64,000 nucleotides of DNA, taken from NCBI RefSeq assembly GCF_021441885.1, contig NZ_CP090439.1:372001-436000 (forward strand), read 5' to 3'. The number at the start of each line of letters is the position of its first letter. Position 1 is the first letter of the stretch. This document shows positions 16,827 to 25,880 of the stretch, in pieces. The translations under genes were made by a program, and so were the position numbers. Source of the DNA: Vibrio maritimus. Lineage in GTDB: Bacteria; Pseudomonadota; Gammaproteobacteria; Enterobacterales; Vibrionaceae. Below the pieces are notes generated by a model. The model was not told where the DNA came from, did no database searches, and saw only the letters and a list, made by a program, of their open reading frames with translations.

Positions 16827-18875
16827 CTAAAGGATTTTGGTCGTTTTACTATTAAGCGGCTGTGAGTTCCTTTCCGTGTTGACTCGAACTTCGGCTTTGT
16901 TTTCATACATTAAAATATCCGCTTTACTCAGAGCCTCCTCTAGACCTATGTCCTTTTCAGCACGAAAGATACCAATGGCCACCGATACCAAGATAGAGGA
17001 TGGCTCTTGCTCAAGTGGCACCAGAAACTCCTCTAGCATGGCTTGCGAATCTCTGAGCTGAGCATCGGTAGGCGTGCCGATTAACACAAACTCATCTCCC
17101 CCTACACGATAAGCCTTACCGCGCCAATGCTTTTTGATGCGCTTACCAAGTAAGACTAATAAGGCATCCCCTACCTTGTGTCCAAGTTTATCGTTAATCT
17201 GTTTAAATCGATTCACATCCAAGTACAATACCGTCTCACCTGCCTTGAGCCCTTTGGAGTAGCTTCTCTCAAGCGATCTTAGGTTCTTAAGCCCAGTAAG
17301 CGTATCGGTTCGTGAGGTTCGGTAAAGCAATACCGCGACCACGCATGCCATCATGATGATGAGCGCTGCAATGACATAGATGAGTGTTGAAATTCTATTA
17401 TGGGAGATCCAGATTTTCTGCCAATCAGGGGGCGAGTCATACGCGTTAATGATCTTTTCGATATCAACCAGTTCAAGCGCTTCCGAAAACAAGGCGGCAA
17501 CCTGATTATGTTGATCACGCTTTGAGAAGCCGACGGCGACGGGCACCGAGTGCACACTTGGAATGTTCATTTCAGGTCTGATTGGTAAAAGCTCATCAGC
17601 GAGCATGGCATTGAGACTCACTGAGTCCAACATGATGTAATCTACTTTTTTACTGAGCAATGCTTCAATTAGAGCTTCTTGAGTGCCAAACAGAGTAATA
17701 GGTTTATTGGGTAAATAGCGCTCCCACAAATACTCTGAATAGTCCGCTTTGACCGCACCTAATTTTTCCAAGAACAGCTCAGACGCTGAATGATAATAGT
17801 GGTCCTTGTATCCGACGCGCTTAACAACGTAGATTTCCGCTTCCTGAATGACATCGGAGAAATAGGTATGCAGCTGACGAGGTTCAGATGAGACATAAGG
17901 GGCAATGACATCGACTTCACCTTGAATAAACTGAGATTCGATTTCCTCCCAGGTCATATGTTTTGTATCAGTGATGGTGCAATGAAACTTGAGTAAACGG
18001 CAGGCACTCTCTATGACTTCGAGCATTATCCCTTTTTGTTGACCAGCTTCATAAAAGCTAAACGGCTTTCGCTCCTCCAACGCAATATTCAGCGAGTAAG
18101 ACAATGGAAACAGCCGCTTAACTTTATAATCCAACGCATCTAACCGTGCGGACCTGATTGCCTGTTGAATCGTGTCATAAATGGTGAGCGCAGTGGTTTT
18201 TTCTGAGGCAACCGATGCGATATCCGTTAGCAGACCTGCTGCTGGGCTCTTTTTCAGCGCTGCCACCGAAGCCGGCGGCAACTTTAGTATGCCATCGACA
18301 GATTCTATAAAGACATCGTACTTCGCCACTCGTGCGAGGTCGCGATAGGTAATCAAGAAAGCATCAATCTCATTTTGATTGAGCTTGTTGAACATGTCTG
18401 ATTCAGCAAATAGCTCGACGGCATCAATGTGGGGAAATGCGCTAAGAAGATACTGCTTATAGGGTGAATGTACTTGTAACCCAATATGAAGTTTGTTTTG
18501 CCAGTCGATGGGCTTCCTGCTTACCGCAAAAACAGGTTCTAAGTTTGTCGGGCTAGAATAGGTTATCTTACTTCCATTGATGTCACTACTTATCACATTA
18601 GCGACAAAATCAACACTTCCCTCTTCCAGCATAGAAATAGCGTGATACTGACTCTCCGCTTCAACTAGCTCGAACTCTGAGTCGAGCGCTTGTTCAGCAG
18701 CAGAAAATAGCAGTGGTGCAACCTGATCTCCCGGAGAAGTTGCCACCCGATAATGGCTCTCTGCCGCCATACACACGCCACCTATCAGTAGCCAGCAACC
18801 TATGCAAATAGTTAATAAATAGTTAGGCTTCAGAGAACGTTTAATTGACTCTGAGATAGGTAAAACCGGGTTCAT
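16827..18875 (-). CDS. Diguanylate cyclase with two periplasmic substrate-binding-type sensor domains
   Basis: The 682-residue protein has an N-terminal membrane segment or signal (about 20-38), two tandem SBP_bac_3-like domains (about 40-245 and 260-480), a second membrane segment (about 498-518) and a cytoplasmic GGDEF domain (525-682). The active-site motif RVGGDEF is intact at 590-596, as is the DVNRFKQIND metal-binding helix, so it should make cyclic di-GMP. The inhibitory RxxD site upstream of GGDEF is absent (HWRG in its place), so product feedback is not expected. The sensor domains suggest that a periplasmic amino acid or similar ligand sets its activity. The region 16585-16826 shows only AT-rich promoter sequence. 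Confidence 0.9.
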   Translation of the reverse strand: MNPVLPISESIKRSLKPNYLLTICIGCWLLIGGVCMAAESHYRVATSPGDQVAPLLFSAAEQALDSEFELVEAESQYHAISMLEEGSVDFVANVISSDINGSKITYSSPTNLEPVFAVSRKPIDWQNKLHIGLQVHSPYKQYLLSAFPHIDAVELFAESDMFNKLNQNEIDAFLITYRDLARVAKYDVFIESVDGILKLPPASVAALKKSPAAGLLTDIASVASEKTTALTIYDTIQQAIRSARLDALDYKVKRLFPLSYSLNIALEERKPFSFYEAGQQKGIMLEVIESACRLLKFHCTITDTKHMTWEEIESQFIQGEVDVIAPYVSSEPRQLHTYFSDVIQEAEIYVVKRVGYKDHYYHSASELFLEKLGAVKADYSEYLWERYLPNKPITLFGTQEALIEALLSKKVDYIMLDSVSLNAMLADELLPIRPEMNIPSVHSVPVAVGFSKRDQHNQVAALFSEALELVDIEKIINAYDSPPDWQKIWISHNRISTLIYVIAALIIMMACVVAVLLYRTSRTDTLTGLKNLRSLERSYSKGLKAGETVLYLDVNRFKQINDKLGHKVGDALLVLLGKRIKKHWRGKAYRVGGDEFVLIGTPTDAQLRDSQAMLEEFLVPLEQEPSSILVSVAIGIFRAEKDIGLEEALSKADILMYENKAEVRVNTERNSQPLNSKTTKIL

Positions 18876-19066
18876 ATTGATTGCTGGAAGGGTCGAACGG
18901 GATAATAGGTGGCGATATATTATCCACTATTTTCGAAACCTTAAATGGGTCGAGCCGATTAACTATTAGAAATGTCAACTAGATCCCATTACGTTTACAG
19001 ATAGGTCAGGCGAACTTGAGCATTGACAACCGAATGGAATTGAGGCTGTCAATACATGAAATGTCT

Positions 19067-19441
19067 CTACCAAGCATCATCAAGTGCTGCGTCCGCAATG
19101 GCATCATCGACTAGACTATCTTCATAGTCTGCAATGATCGCATCTTCGACGATGGCTTCACCAACGACTCTATCTTCATAGTCGGACACAATAGCATCTT
19201 CAACAACTGCTTCACCAATCAAAGCATCACACTCAGCGTCATCATAAGCCCCATCAACAACGCCAGCAGCACCGCCAATCATAGCGCCAGTTTTGGCATC
19301 CCCAGCAATGGCGCCAACCACACCGCCAACGACCGCGCCTTCAACTGCATCGGTTACCACATTACCAGACTCACAGGGGTGATACGCGAAAGCAGAATGT
19401 GCGCCAAGCACAAAGAGGCAGCTAATAAGTATTTTTTTCAT
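19067..19441 (-). CDS. Small exported glycine-zipper protein with acidic 18-residue tandem repeats
   Basis: The 124-residue precursor starts MKKILISCLFVLGAHSAFA, a clean signal peptide. Residues 33-64 are a glycine-zipper segment (GAVVGGVVGAIAGDAKTGAM), which often inserts in membranes. Residues 76-111 are two copies of an 18-residue acidic unit (GEAxVEDAIxxDYEDxxV), with a partial third. AGGAAAAC directly before the ATG at 19441 sets the start, rejecting the 11-residue extension. Function is unknown; it could be a surface or stress protein. It stands alone. The gap 18876-19066 holds no gene that I can see. Confidence 0.75.
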   Translation of the reverse strand: MKKILISCLFVLGAHSAFAYHPCESGNVVTDAVEGAVVGGVVGAIAGDAKTGAMIGGAAGVVDGAYDDAECDALIGEAVVEDAIVSDYEDRVVGEAIVEDAIIADYEDSLVDDAIADAALDDAW

Positions 19442-19715
19442 TGTTTTCCTAAGATGTTGATGTGCGAAGTGCACGATAGAAACGTGGCAGCACTTTAATG
19501 TGGTTGAGCCTATCCGAGAAAATGGTTTCTATTACATCTTTGAATACATTAAGTTTGTGCTCTTAATTTAGGAAGAAACGACACCCAAAAAATCAAGCCA
19601 TTCGAATGTTCGATATTAATCAGTTTATTTCCAAATAGATGAAGCTCGCGCTCATTTGAGATTGAAAAAACCGAGGCGTACACTCAGCACAATTATTCAT
19701 CAATGGGTAGCTGAC

Positions 19716-22700
19716 ATGTTTAAAATGTTCATAGAAAGACCTAAGTTTGCAATTGTCATTGCGCTTCTGATTTCTCTTATTGGGGCAATATCTGCCGCTA
19801 ACTCCCCCATAGGCCGATATCCCGATGTTGCGCCTGTCACAGTCGAAGTTCGCACCTTTATGGACGGGGCAAGCGCTGATGTCATGGCAAAATCTGTTGC
19901 TCCCGAGATTGAAAAGCAAGTCAACGGCGTGGCTGGTATGGAGTACATGAAATCCACCAGCGGCGCAGATGGTACCTACACCCTTGAAGTCGTTTTCGAG
20001 AGCGGTACTGACTCAGACAAAGCGGTTAACTTAGTTCAGAACCGTGTCAATCTTGCTCTGCCAGAGCTACCTGGCGATGTGATGCGAAACGGCGTCAAAG
20101 TGGAGAAGCTATCCAATGGTTTGATGCTTGGTATTTCGATTACCGACCCTTCAGGCAACGCCTCAGCCATTGATATCAGTGCGTTTGCTGGCGGTCCGTT
20201 AAAAGAGAAAATCCAACGTATCAATGGCGTGTCAAAGATCGACGTGCTTGGCGAGAAGAAGTACTCCATTCGTGTCTGGCTCAACCCAGATAAAATGAAG
20301 TACTACTCTATCAATGTTAACGAGATAAATGACGCGATTGCTACTCAGAACAAGATTGCTTCTGCAGGTAGTTTAGTTGACGACAAATTGGAGTTTCCGA
20401 TTACCGTTGAGGGTGGTTTGGCAACGCCCAGCGAGTTTGGAAATATCGTTGTCCGTACAGATGCACTCGGCAAAACGATTTTCTTGAGAGACATCGCTAG
20501 TATCGAGCTAGGCAGCGAAATCTATACTGCCAACGCATACGGAGAGAATGCGGATGGAGCGGTACTGTTCATCTACAAGACACCAGAAGCCAATGCTATG
20601 GATGTTGCCTCAGGTATTAAAACACTGCTCGCCGAGCCAAGCGACTACCAAATCAAAACGGTTTATGACGCCACTACCTTTATTGATGGCGCAATATACA
20701 ACGTACTCGAAACCCTAGTGCTCGCGGTCGCTATTGTATCTTTGGTCACGCTCCTCTTTATGCAAAACTTTAGACTGACCTTGATTACAGTAACGGCAAT
20801 TCCTGTTTCTCTAATCGGGACGTTTGCGGTTATGAGCGGACTGGGTATTCAAATCAACATCATTTCAATGTTTGGCTTGGTCATGGCCATCGGCATCGTT
20901 GTTGACGCAGCGATTATTGTTATTGAAAATGCCGAGCACCAACTTCACGAACACCCTGAGATGACGGTAAAAGAAGCGGTTTCCAAAGCGCTGGATATTA
21001 CTTTCTCCCCTATCATTGCCTCTATGTTGGTTCTACTTGCCGTATTTACACCTTCTCTGTTTATCCCAGGTATGGCGGGCACGATTTATTCAGAATTTGG
21101 CATCGTGTTGTGTGCGTCTGTCGTTGTGTCCACATTGGTAGCACTCACCCTTACGCCTGCACTCTGCGCACTATTCATGAAGCCGCCAAAGAAAAACGTC
21201 ATCGCGAAATCGGTGGAATGGGTGATCACTCAAAAGATCAGAGCGTTTACGGGTTTAGCTTGGACCGCCACTCGCCTCCCTATCCTAACTATCGCTTTAC
21301 TAGCTGGAGGCCTGTACCTATCTGTTGAGCGTGGAGCAAGTTTGCCAACAGGCTTACTTCCAGAGGAAGACACTAGCGCAATCTTTGTCGTTGGCAGTTT
21401 CCCTCAAGGTACGGCTTTGTCTAAAACAGACGAGTATCTAGCTTCACTAACAGAGCAGCTTAACGCCCTACCTGGCGTCTCCACCAGCGTTGAGGCTTCA
21501 GGCTTCAACTTGCTGACCAATACCGCTGAGATGAGCAGCTTCATGATGTTGCTATCGCTTGATGAGATGCAAAACCGAGCCACAAGTGATGCTGCAATCA
21601 CAGAGCAAGTCAATGAAGTACTTGCGTCCAATACTGATATTCAGGCCTTTGCATTTAAACCGCCAGTGATCCCAGAGCTTGGCATGGTGGATGGCGTTAA
21701 CTTTGTGTTACTTGCGCCTGAACTCAACCCGACCGAGCTATATCAGCTGACGATGGACTTTAATACACGTCTGATGGAAGACGAGCGCATCGGCCTTGCT
21801 ATGGGGCAGTTTGAAGTTACCAAGCCATCAATGAAACTCAACATCAAGCGCGATGACCTGCTCAAATACGGTGTCACCTTCGCTGACGTTGTAGCAGGAA
21901 TGCAGACTCACTTCGGGGGGATGTACATCAACACCTTTAACATGGGTGGTCGTAACTACAAGGTGATGGTGCAAAACGATCCTAAGTACCGACTCGATCC
22001 AGAAGCATTAAAGAAAACAGGACTTTCAAAGTCTAACGGCACTCGCATTACCTACGACAAATTCTTCGATGTAGAGGAGATCAAAGTCCCTAACTTCATC
22101 ACTCGTTACAACGCAGAGCAAGGCGTATTTATCGACGTCATCCCGAGTGTCGCTTCCGGTCAAGCGATTGAGGCTATACAAGAATTAGCTGAAGAGTTTG
22201 GCTACCGCGTCGAGTTCACTGGTGCGGCAAAAGAAGAAGTTAGCGCAGGGAATACGGTCGCTATCGTTATGGGACTGGCGATGCTCATCACCTTCTTGGT
22301 ATTGGTTGCCCAGTACGAATCATGGCTTATTCCGCTAGCCATCATGCTAACGGTACCTACTGCGGTTATTGGTATTGTGGAAGGCGTGATTCACATTAAC
22401 GGTAACATCAACATTCTCACCCAACTATCTGCCATCTTGTTAATCGGCATGACAGTGAGGAACGCAATACTTATCGTTGAGTTTGCCAAGACACTTCGAG
22501 ATGAGGGTGAGTTAACCATCAAACAGGCAGCGGTACAAGCGCTACGCTTACGTGCTCGCGCCGTGTTTATGACCGCATTCTCATTCGGTGTTGGACTCAT
22601 TCCACTGATGCTCGCTAGCGCGGTAGGCTCTGGCGGTCAACAAGCTTTGGGTTGGGCCTCCTTTGGCGGAATTGTGACTGCGACGTTTGTTGGCTGCATT

Positions 22701-22775
22701 ATGGCGAGCGTGTTCTTTGTGCTTATCCAGCAAATTCGAGAAAGGTTCAAGCCCGTTGCCATTCAGGCTATTTAA
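19716..22775 (+). CDS. RND-family (HAE1-type) multidrug efflux transporter, no adjacent fusion-protein gene
   Basis: The 1019-residue inner-membrane protein has the 12-helix RND layout with two large periplasmic loops. It starts MFKMFIERPKFAIVIALL and has IGRYPDVAPVTVEV and the tail helices of AcrB-like pumps. ATG 19716 follows GGGTAG. Odd points: helix 4 reads VVDAAIIVIEN, so the second aspartate of the AcrB pair (Asp408) is Ala398 here, and helix 10 reads TVRNAILIVEFAK, so the lysine (AcrB Lys940) is Arg915; only Asp397 is kept. No membrane-fusion or TolC gene adjoins it. Drug efflux is the family role; whether this one works by the standard proton relay is uncertain. Confidence 0.93.
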   Translation: MFKMFIERPKFAIVIALLISLIGAISAANSPIGRYPDVAPVTVEVRTFMDGASADVMAKSVAPEIEKQVNGVAGMEYMKSTSGADGTYTLEVVFESGTDSDKAVNLVQNRVNLALPELPGDVMRNGVKVEKLSNGLMLGISITDPSGNASAIDISAFAGGPLKEKIQRINGVSKIDVLGEKKYSIRVWLNPDKMKYYSINVNEINDAIATQNKIASAGSLVDDKLEFPITVEGGLATPSEFGNIVVRTDALGKTIFLRDIASIELGSEIYTANAYGENADGAVLFIYKTPEANAMDVASGIKTLLAEPSDYQIKTVYDATTFIDGAIYNVLETLVLAVAIVSLVTLLFMQNFRLTLITVTAIPVSLIGTFAVMSGLGIQINIISMFGLVMAIGIVVDAAIIVIENAEHQLHEHPEMTVKEAVSKALDITFSPIIASMLVLLAVFTPSLFIPGMAGTIYSEFGIVLCASVVVSTLVALTLTPALCALFMKPPKKNVIAKSVEWVITQKIRAFTGLAWTATRLPILTIALLAGGLYLSVERGASLPTGLLPEEDTSAIFVVGSFPQGTALSKTDEYLASLTEQLNALPGVSTSVEASGFNLLTNTAEMSSFMMLLSLDEMQNRATSDAAITEQVNEVLASNTDIQAFAFKPPVIPELGMVDGVNFVLLAPELNPTELYQLTMDFNTRLMEDERIGLAMGQFEVTKPSMKLNIKRDDLLKYGVTFADVVAGMQTHFGGMYINTFNMGGRNYKVMVQNDPKYRLDPEALKKTGLSKSNGTRITYDKFFDVEEIKVPNFITRYNAEQGVFIDVIPSVASGQAIEAIQELAEEFGYRVEFTGAAKEEVSAGNTVAIVMGLAMLITFLVLVAQYESWLIPLAIMLTVPTAVIGIVEGVIHINGNINILTQLSAILLIGMTVRNAILIVEFAKTLRDEGELTIKQAAVQALRLRARAVFMTAFSFGVGLIPLMLASAVGSGGQQALGWASFGGIVTATFVGCIMASVFFVLIQQIRERFKPVAIQAI

Positions 22776-22935
22776 AATCGATGACATTAAGGAGAGCTCC
22801 ACTAGCAGCTCTCCTATTAGCATAACTGATAGATACTAACTCGCACCATCTCGCCTTTCTGAGACAATAAGCCCATCCAAACACACAAACCTTGATTAAC
22901 GGACTAATCACCTAAACCGATTAAACGAGGTCATG

Positions 22936-23085
22936 ATGAAATATTTCCTAATCCAAAATGGTGCCAACCGCTTTGTTGTTGATTCTAGCGGCTTTAAACA
23001 GATCTGTGGCGAAGGCTGGTATGTTATCGATGTCACGATAGCTCCTTGCTACAAGTCAGCCGTTACTCTGTTTGCAGAATCGTAG
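22936..23085 (+). CDS. Microprotein, first gene of a two-gene small-protein operon
   Basis: A 49-codon protein that reads MKYFLIQNGANRFVVDSSG and continues with QICGEGWYVIDVTIAPC, ending FAES. GAGG lies five bases before the second of two ATG codons, so the start is 22936. No signal peptide is evident; two cysteines are present. I do not recognise it. It is 16 bases ahead of a second small gene with its own good ribosome site, which together support both being real. Function is unknown. Confidence 0.55.
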   Translation: MKYFLIQNGANRFVVDSSGFKQICGEGWYVIDVTIAPCYKSAVTLFAES

Positions 23086-23100
23086 CGGAGGTCTAGTCTA

Positions 23101-23247
23101 ATGGATATCGTATTGCAGCAAATGCACTACTGCTTAACCGACGATGCCAGCAATTGGCTGGTCATCGCGATTTCCGCGTTACTCGTCGTGCTTTGGTATG
23201 AACGTAAGCGCATTAAAGAGGCGATAAAGCAAGACAATACACATTAA
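23101..23247 (+). CDS. Membrane microprotein, second gene of the small-protein operon
   Basis: A 48-residue protein: a short N-terminal part with one cysteine, one transmembrane helix (WLVIAISALLVVLWYE, about residues 19-34) and a basic cytoplasmic tail RKRIKEAIKQ. GGAGG lies nine bases before the ATG. Single-helix proteins with charged tails often modulate pumps or sensors; the nearest pump is the RND transporter gene that ends 325 bases upstream. That link is inference. Confidence 0.6.
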   Translation: MDIVLQQMHYCLTDDASNWLVIAISALLVVLWYERKRIKEAIKQDNTH

Positions 23248-23287
23248 TCATGATGGGCAGGGAAATGAGTTCTCTGCCCCAATAGCT

Positions 23288-24172
23288 TTATGACTCCGCT
23301 TTTTTGGCGAAAGAAGAGAATGAAAAGCCCGTCACTAACATAGTGCCACTAATAACCAATACGGTGCCGACTACTGTGTTGACACCTATCGGCTCTCCAA
23401 GAAACAGATTTCCCCACAAGATGCCAAACATTGGGATCAAGAAGGTTACCGATAGTGCCGATGACGGACCAATATCAGTAATCAATCTAAAGTACAGCAA
23501 GTAGGCCGCTCCCGTGCACACCACACCGAGCAGGACAACAGACAACCAAACTTCTTGTGTTGGCACTTCTCGCATCGGGACAAAAGGGATTAACGGTAAA
23601 ACAATCAAGCACGCCGCCCACATACTTCCGTGAGCGTTATTAAACGCCGGAACCGACGGTGCGTTTTTCGCATAATTGGTCGCGATACCATAGCAACACG
23701 CCGCCATGACACCGGCAATAATTGGCAGTGTGGCCTCTTCTCCGATGCGGACAGCATCCCAACCAACTAACACCGCTACACCAATAACACCAACAAATAA
23801 CCCTAGAGCACCACGCTTGGTCAGTGGCGTTTTAGTCCAGAAAACTCCGATAACAGCTCCCCAAATGGCAGCTGTAGAGTTAAGGATTGATAAAGTAGAA
23901 GCATTTAGCGTTTGAGCCGCGTAAGCGAATAGCAGAAATGGCAACGCGGTATTGAAAAGCCCAATAGTGAAAAAGTGGCGGGTATGCTTGGTGAACTCAA
24001 GCTTCTTTTTTAGATAGAGACTTATAACGAGCAGAGCAATCGCTGCAAAGAATACTCTAGCCTCTATCAGAACCGCTGGTCCCATCACTTTGGCAGCTAT
24101 ACGCATAAATAGAAAGGAACCGCCCCATATTGAGGCAAGAAGAATCAACCTTAAAAAACTCGCTAAATCCAT
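23288..24172 (-). CDS. EamA/DMT-family permease
   Basis: The 294-residue inner-membrane protein has about ten hydrophobic helices in two repeats of five, each an EamA domain (the first about 5-135, the second about 150-285), with family phrases such as IWGGSFLFMRIAAK and IPMFGILWGNLFLGEP. Such permeases move metabolites or drugs out of the cell. It is a single gene. The substrate is not predictable. Confidence 0.9.
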   Translation of the reverse strand: MDLASFLRLILLASIWGGSFLFMRIAAKVMGPAVLIEARVFFAAIALLVISLYLKKKLEFTKHTRHFFTIGLFNTALPFLLFAYAAQTLNASTLSILNSTAAIWGAVIGVFWTKTPLTKRGALGLFVGVIGVAVLVGWDAVRIGEEATLPIIAGVMAACCYGIATNYAKNAPSVPAFNNAHGSMWAACLIVLPLIPFVPMREVPTQEVWLSVVLLGVVCTGAAYLLYFRLITDIGPSSALSVTFLIPMFGILWGNLFLGEPIGVNTVVGTVLVISGTMLVTGFSFSSFAKKAES

Positions 24173-24307
24173 CTGTCTGTCTTTGTAGTAGTAATTTTCC
24201 CCTACTTTGCGCCATGGATATTTAAATCACAACCCCCACTTAGGTCTTATTTCAACTAGAGATCCGAAAATGACCAGTATTCATCATGTCCTTTAAGCAT
24301 TCAAATA

Positions 24308-24346
24308 TGCACGCTTCTAATTCATTACTGTCTATTTTTGAATGAT
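24308..24346 (+). promoter_or_regulatory. LysR-type box A upstream of the DoxX-like gene
   Basis: The 39 bases start TGCACGCTTC, contain TGTCTATTTTTGA and end TGAT. They match box B at 25881-25919 at about 34 of 39 positions in the same orientation. Inside, ATTCA and TGAAT form an inverted repeat spaced like a LysR operator. It lies 56 bases before the gene at 24402. Confidence 0.7.
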
Positions 24347-24401
24347 AAGAAGCTCGGTATCATGCTTATCACTTGGTCACGTTCACTACAGGTTTAATAC
24401 T

Positions 24402-24920
24402 ATGAGCACTTCACAACTCATCCTCGAATTATCGCTAATCGTTACTATGTTGCTTGTCACTGGTTACTATCTTTTTCGCGCTTATGACGCTTCAGATTCT
24501 GTCTCAAAGCGCTCACAAAAAATCCTAACCGGTTTACTGGGTGCGTTTATGGTTATGGCCGGAACCGTTAAGTTCTTTGACCCATTCACAACCATGTTCA
24601 CACAACAAATCGCGCTAAGTGAGCTTCCGTTTCCGACCTTGTCTCGCTGGGCAGGTCAATTAGGAGAGATTACGGCAGGCGCTTTATTAATGGTTCTCAT
24701 GGTCGCATTTCATCGATTGAGTACCAGAACCAATGACATTCTGATAACGGCTTCTACGTTACTGACGACCGCAATCATGATCGTCGCCGTGTATGTTCAT
24801 TTGCTTCCAAGCGTGCCTGCTGAAGTACTCCCACTTCAATCTAAACCGCCGGTCATGACGCTAATTATTCTTGGATTAGCTTGGTTAAATGCCTATCTAT
24901 ATCAGCGAAACCGTTCATAA
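24402..24920 (+). CDS. DoxX-like small membrane protein
   Basis: The 172-residue protein has four predicted transmembrane helices (near 5-25, 42-60, 80-105 and 115-165) and the layout of DoxX-like proteins: FMVMAGTVKFFDP, a helix ending LGEITAGALL, and a short C-terminus. DoxX relatives are linked to redox and sulfur stress in several bacteria. The ATG 24402 is chosen as the start of the conserved part. It stands alone under a LysR box shared with the next regulator. Family placement is by general resemblance only. Confidence 0.6.
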   Translation: MSTSQLILELSLIVTMLLVTGYYLFRAYDASDSVSKRSQKILTGLLGAFMVMAGTVKFFDPFTTMFTQQIALSELPFPTLSRWAGQLGEITAGALLMVLMVAFHRLSTRTNDILITASTLLTTAIMIVAVYVHLLPSVPAEVLPLQSKPPVMTLIILGLAWLNAYLYQRNRS

Positions 24921-24949
24921 AAAAGAACCCGCATATGCGGGTTCTTTTT
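24919..24949. terminator. Bidirectional terminator between DoxX-like and LysR genes
   Basis: A palindrome AAAGAACCCGCATATGCGGG with its mirror arm, flanked by A and T tracts, works on both strands for the two convergent genes. Confidence 0.88.
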
Positions 24950-25877
24950 ATTCTATTTTGGTTTTCTCATCACCAATCGATGCCAAAAATTGGTCAGTCT
25001 TTCCAAATTTCTCGAATACCATATCTCTAAATGTGACAACCCTTGTCGCAATCAACTTCCTATCTGCCCAAATTAAATAGGCCTTACCTGCCGGGCATTC
25101 TACTTCAGGTAATACTCGCACTAATCGCCCAGCCTTGGCATGTTTGTCAAATGCCGCCAATGGCATCATGCAAACCCCCGCTCCCTGCAACGTCGCTTCA
25201 ATATTCAAACGTAGACTGCTGATGTCATATTTGGGTTGATAAGGAATGTGCACGGTCTTGCTGCCCTCCTTTAGTTCCCAATAAGGGAGGTTATTCCCAG
25301 ACAGTAAGCGGTGCATCAGTAAGTCTTCGGTACTTTTAGGCACACCATGCTTGGATAAATAATCCGGCGACGCCGCCATGACGAGCGGTGATTCAAAAAG
25401 ACGTCGTTGAACTAAGTTTGTGGCATGGGGCGGACTCGTCACGATAGCAAGGTCAATCTGATCGTCAAAAAAGCGCTCAGTCCCAGCACTAAACTGGATA
25501 CTTATGGTGATTTCTGGATGCTGTTCCATAAAATCGATAGCCAGTTTTTGCAAAAAGTTATCCGCAAATGGTTCTGGGCATGAAACACGGATTTCCCCGG
25601 TTAATACAGGTTGGCTATTTGAAAGCTGCACCCATTGATCATTGAGCTGAGAAAACAGAGCAGCAAATCGCTGATAGTACTCATCCCCTGCCGTGGTTAA
25701 TTGAAATTGCTTGGCGTTTCGGTGAACCAACTTCTCTCCTGTTTGTTCCTCTAGACTAGCAACAGCTCGTGAGAGAGTTGGAGCAGATACATGCGTCTTG
25801 AGGCTCGCAGCAGCAAAACCTCCACACTCTACTGATTGGCAAAACAGGTACAGATTGGATATATCTTTAGCTTTCAT
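24948..25877 (-). CDS. LysR-family transcriptional regulator
   Basis: The 309-residue protein has the LysR helix-turn-helix at the start (DISNLYLFCQSVECGGFAAA, ISRAVASLEEQTG-type recognition helix) and a C-terminal effector-binding domain with a CrgA-like pattern. The ATG at 25877 is chosen; the longer frame uses a TTG with no ribosome site. The two 39-bp boxes stand before it and before the DoxX-like gene, so it probably controls itself, that gene and the divergent pair at 25968-26808. The inducer is unknown, but a CMD enzyme and DoxX neighbour point to an electrophile or oxidant. Confidence 0.88.
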   Translation of the reverse strand: MKAKDISNLYLFCQSVECGGFAAASLKTHVSAPTLSRAVASLEEQTGEKLVHRNAKQFQLTTAGDEYYQRFAALFSQLNDQWVQLSNSQPVLTGEIRVSCPEPFADNFLQKLAIDFMEQHPEITISIQFSAGTERFFDDQIDLAIVTSPPHATNLVQRRLFESPLVMAASPDYLSKHGVPKSTEDLLMHRLLSGNNLPYWELKEGSKTVHIPYQPKYDISSLRLNIEATLQGAGVCMMPLAAFDKHAKAGRLVRVLPEVECPAGKAYLIWADRKLIATRVVTFRDMVFEKFGKTDQFLASIGDEKTKIE

Positions 25878-25880
25878 AAA

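Noticed and set aside
23252..23281. GGGCAG/CTGCCC hairpin after the microprotein genes as a terminator.
   Set aside because: The stem is imperfect and no T-tract follows on either strand.
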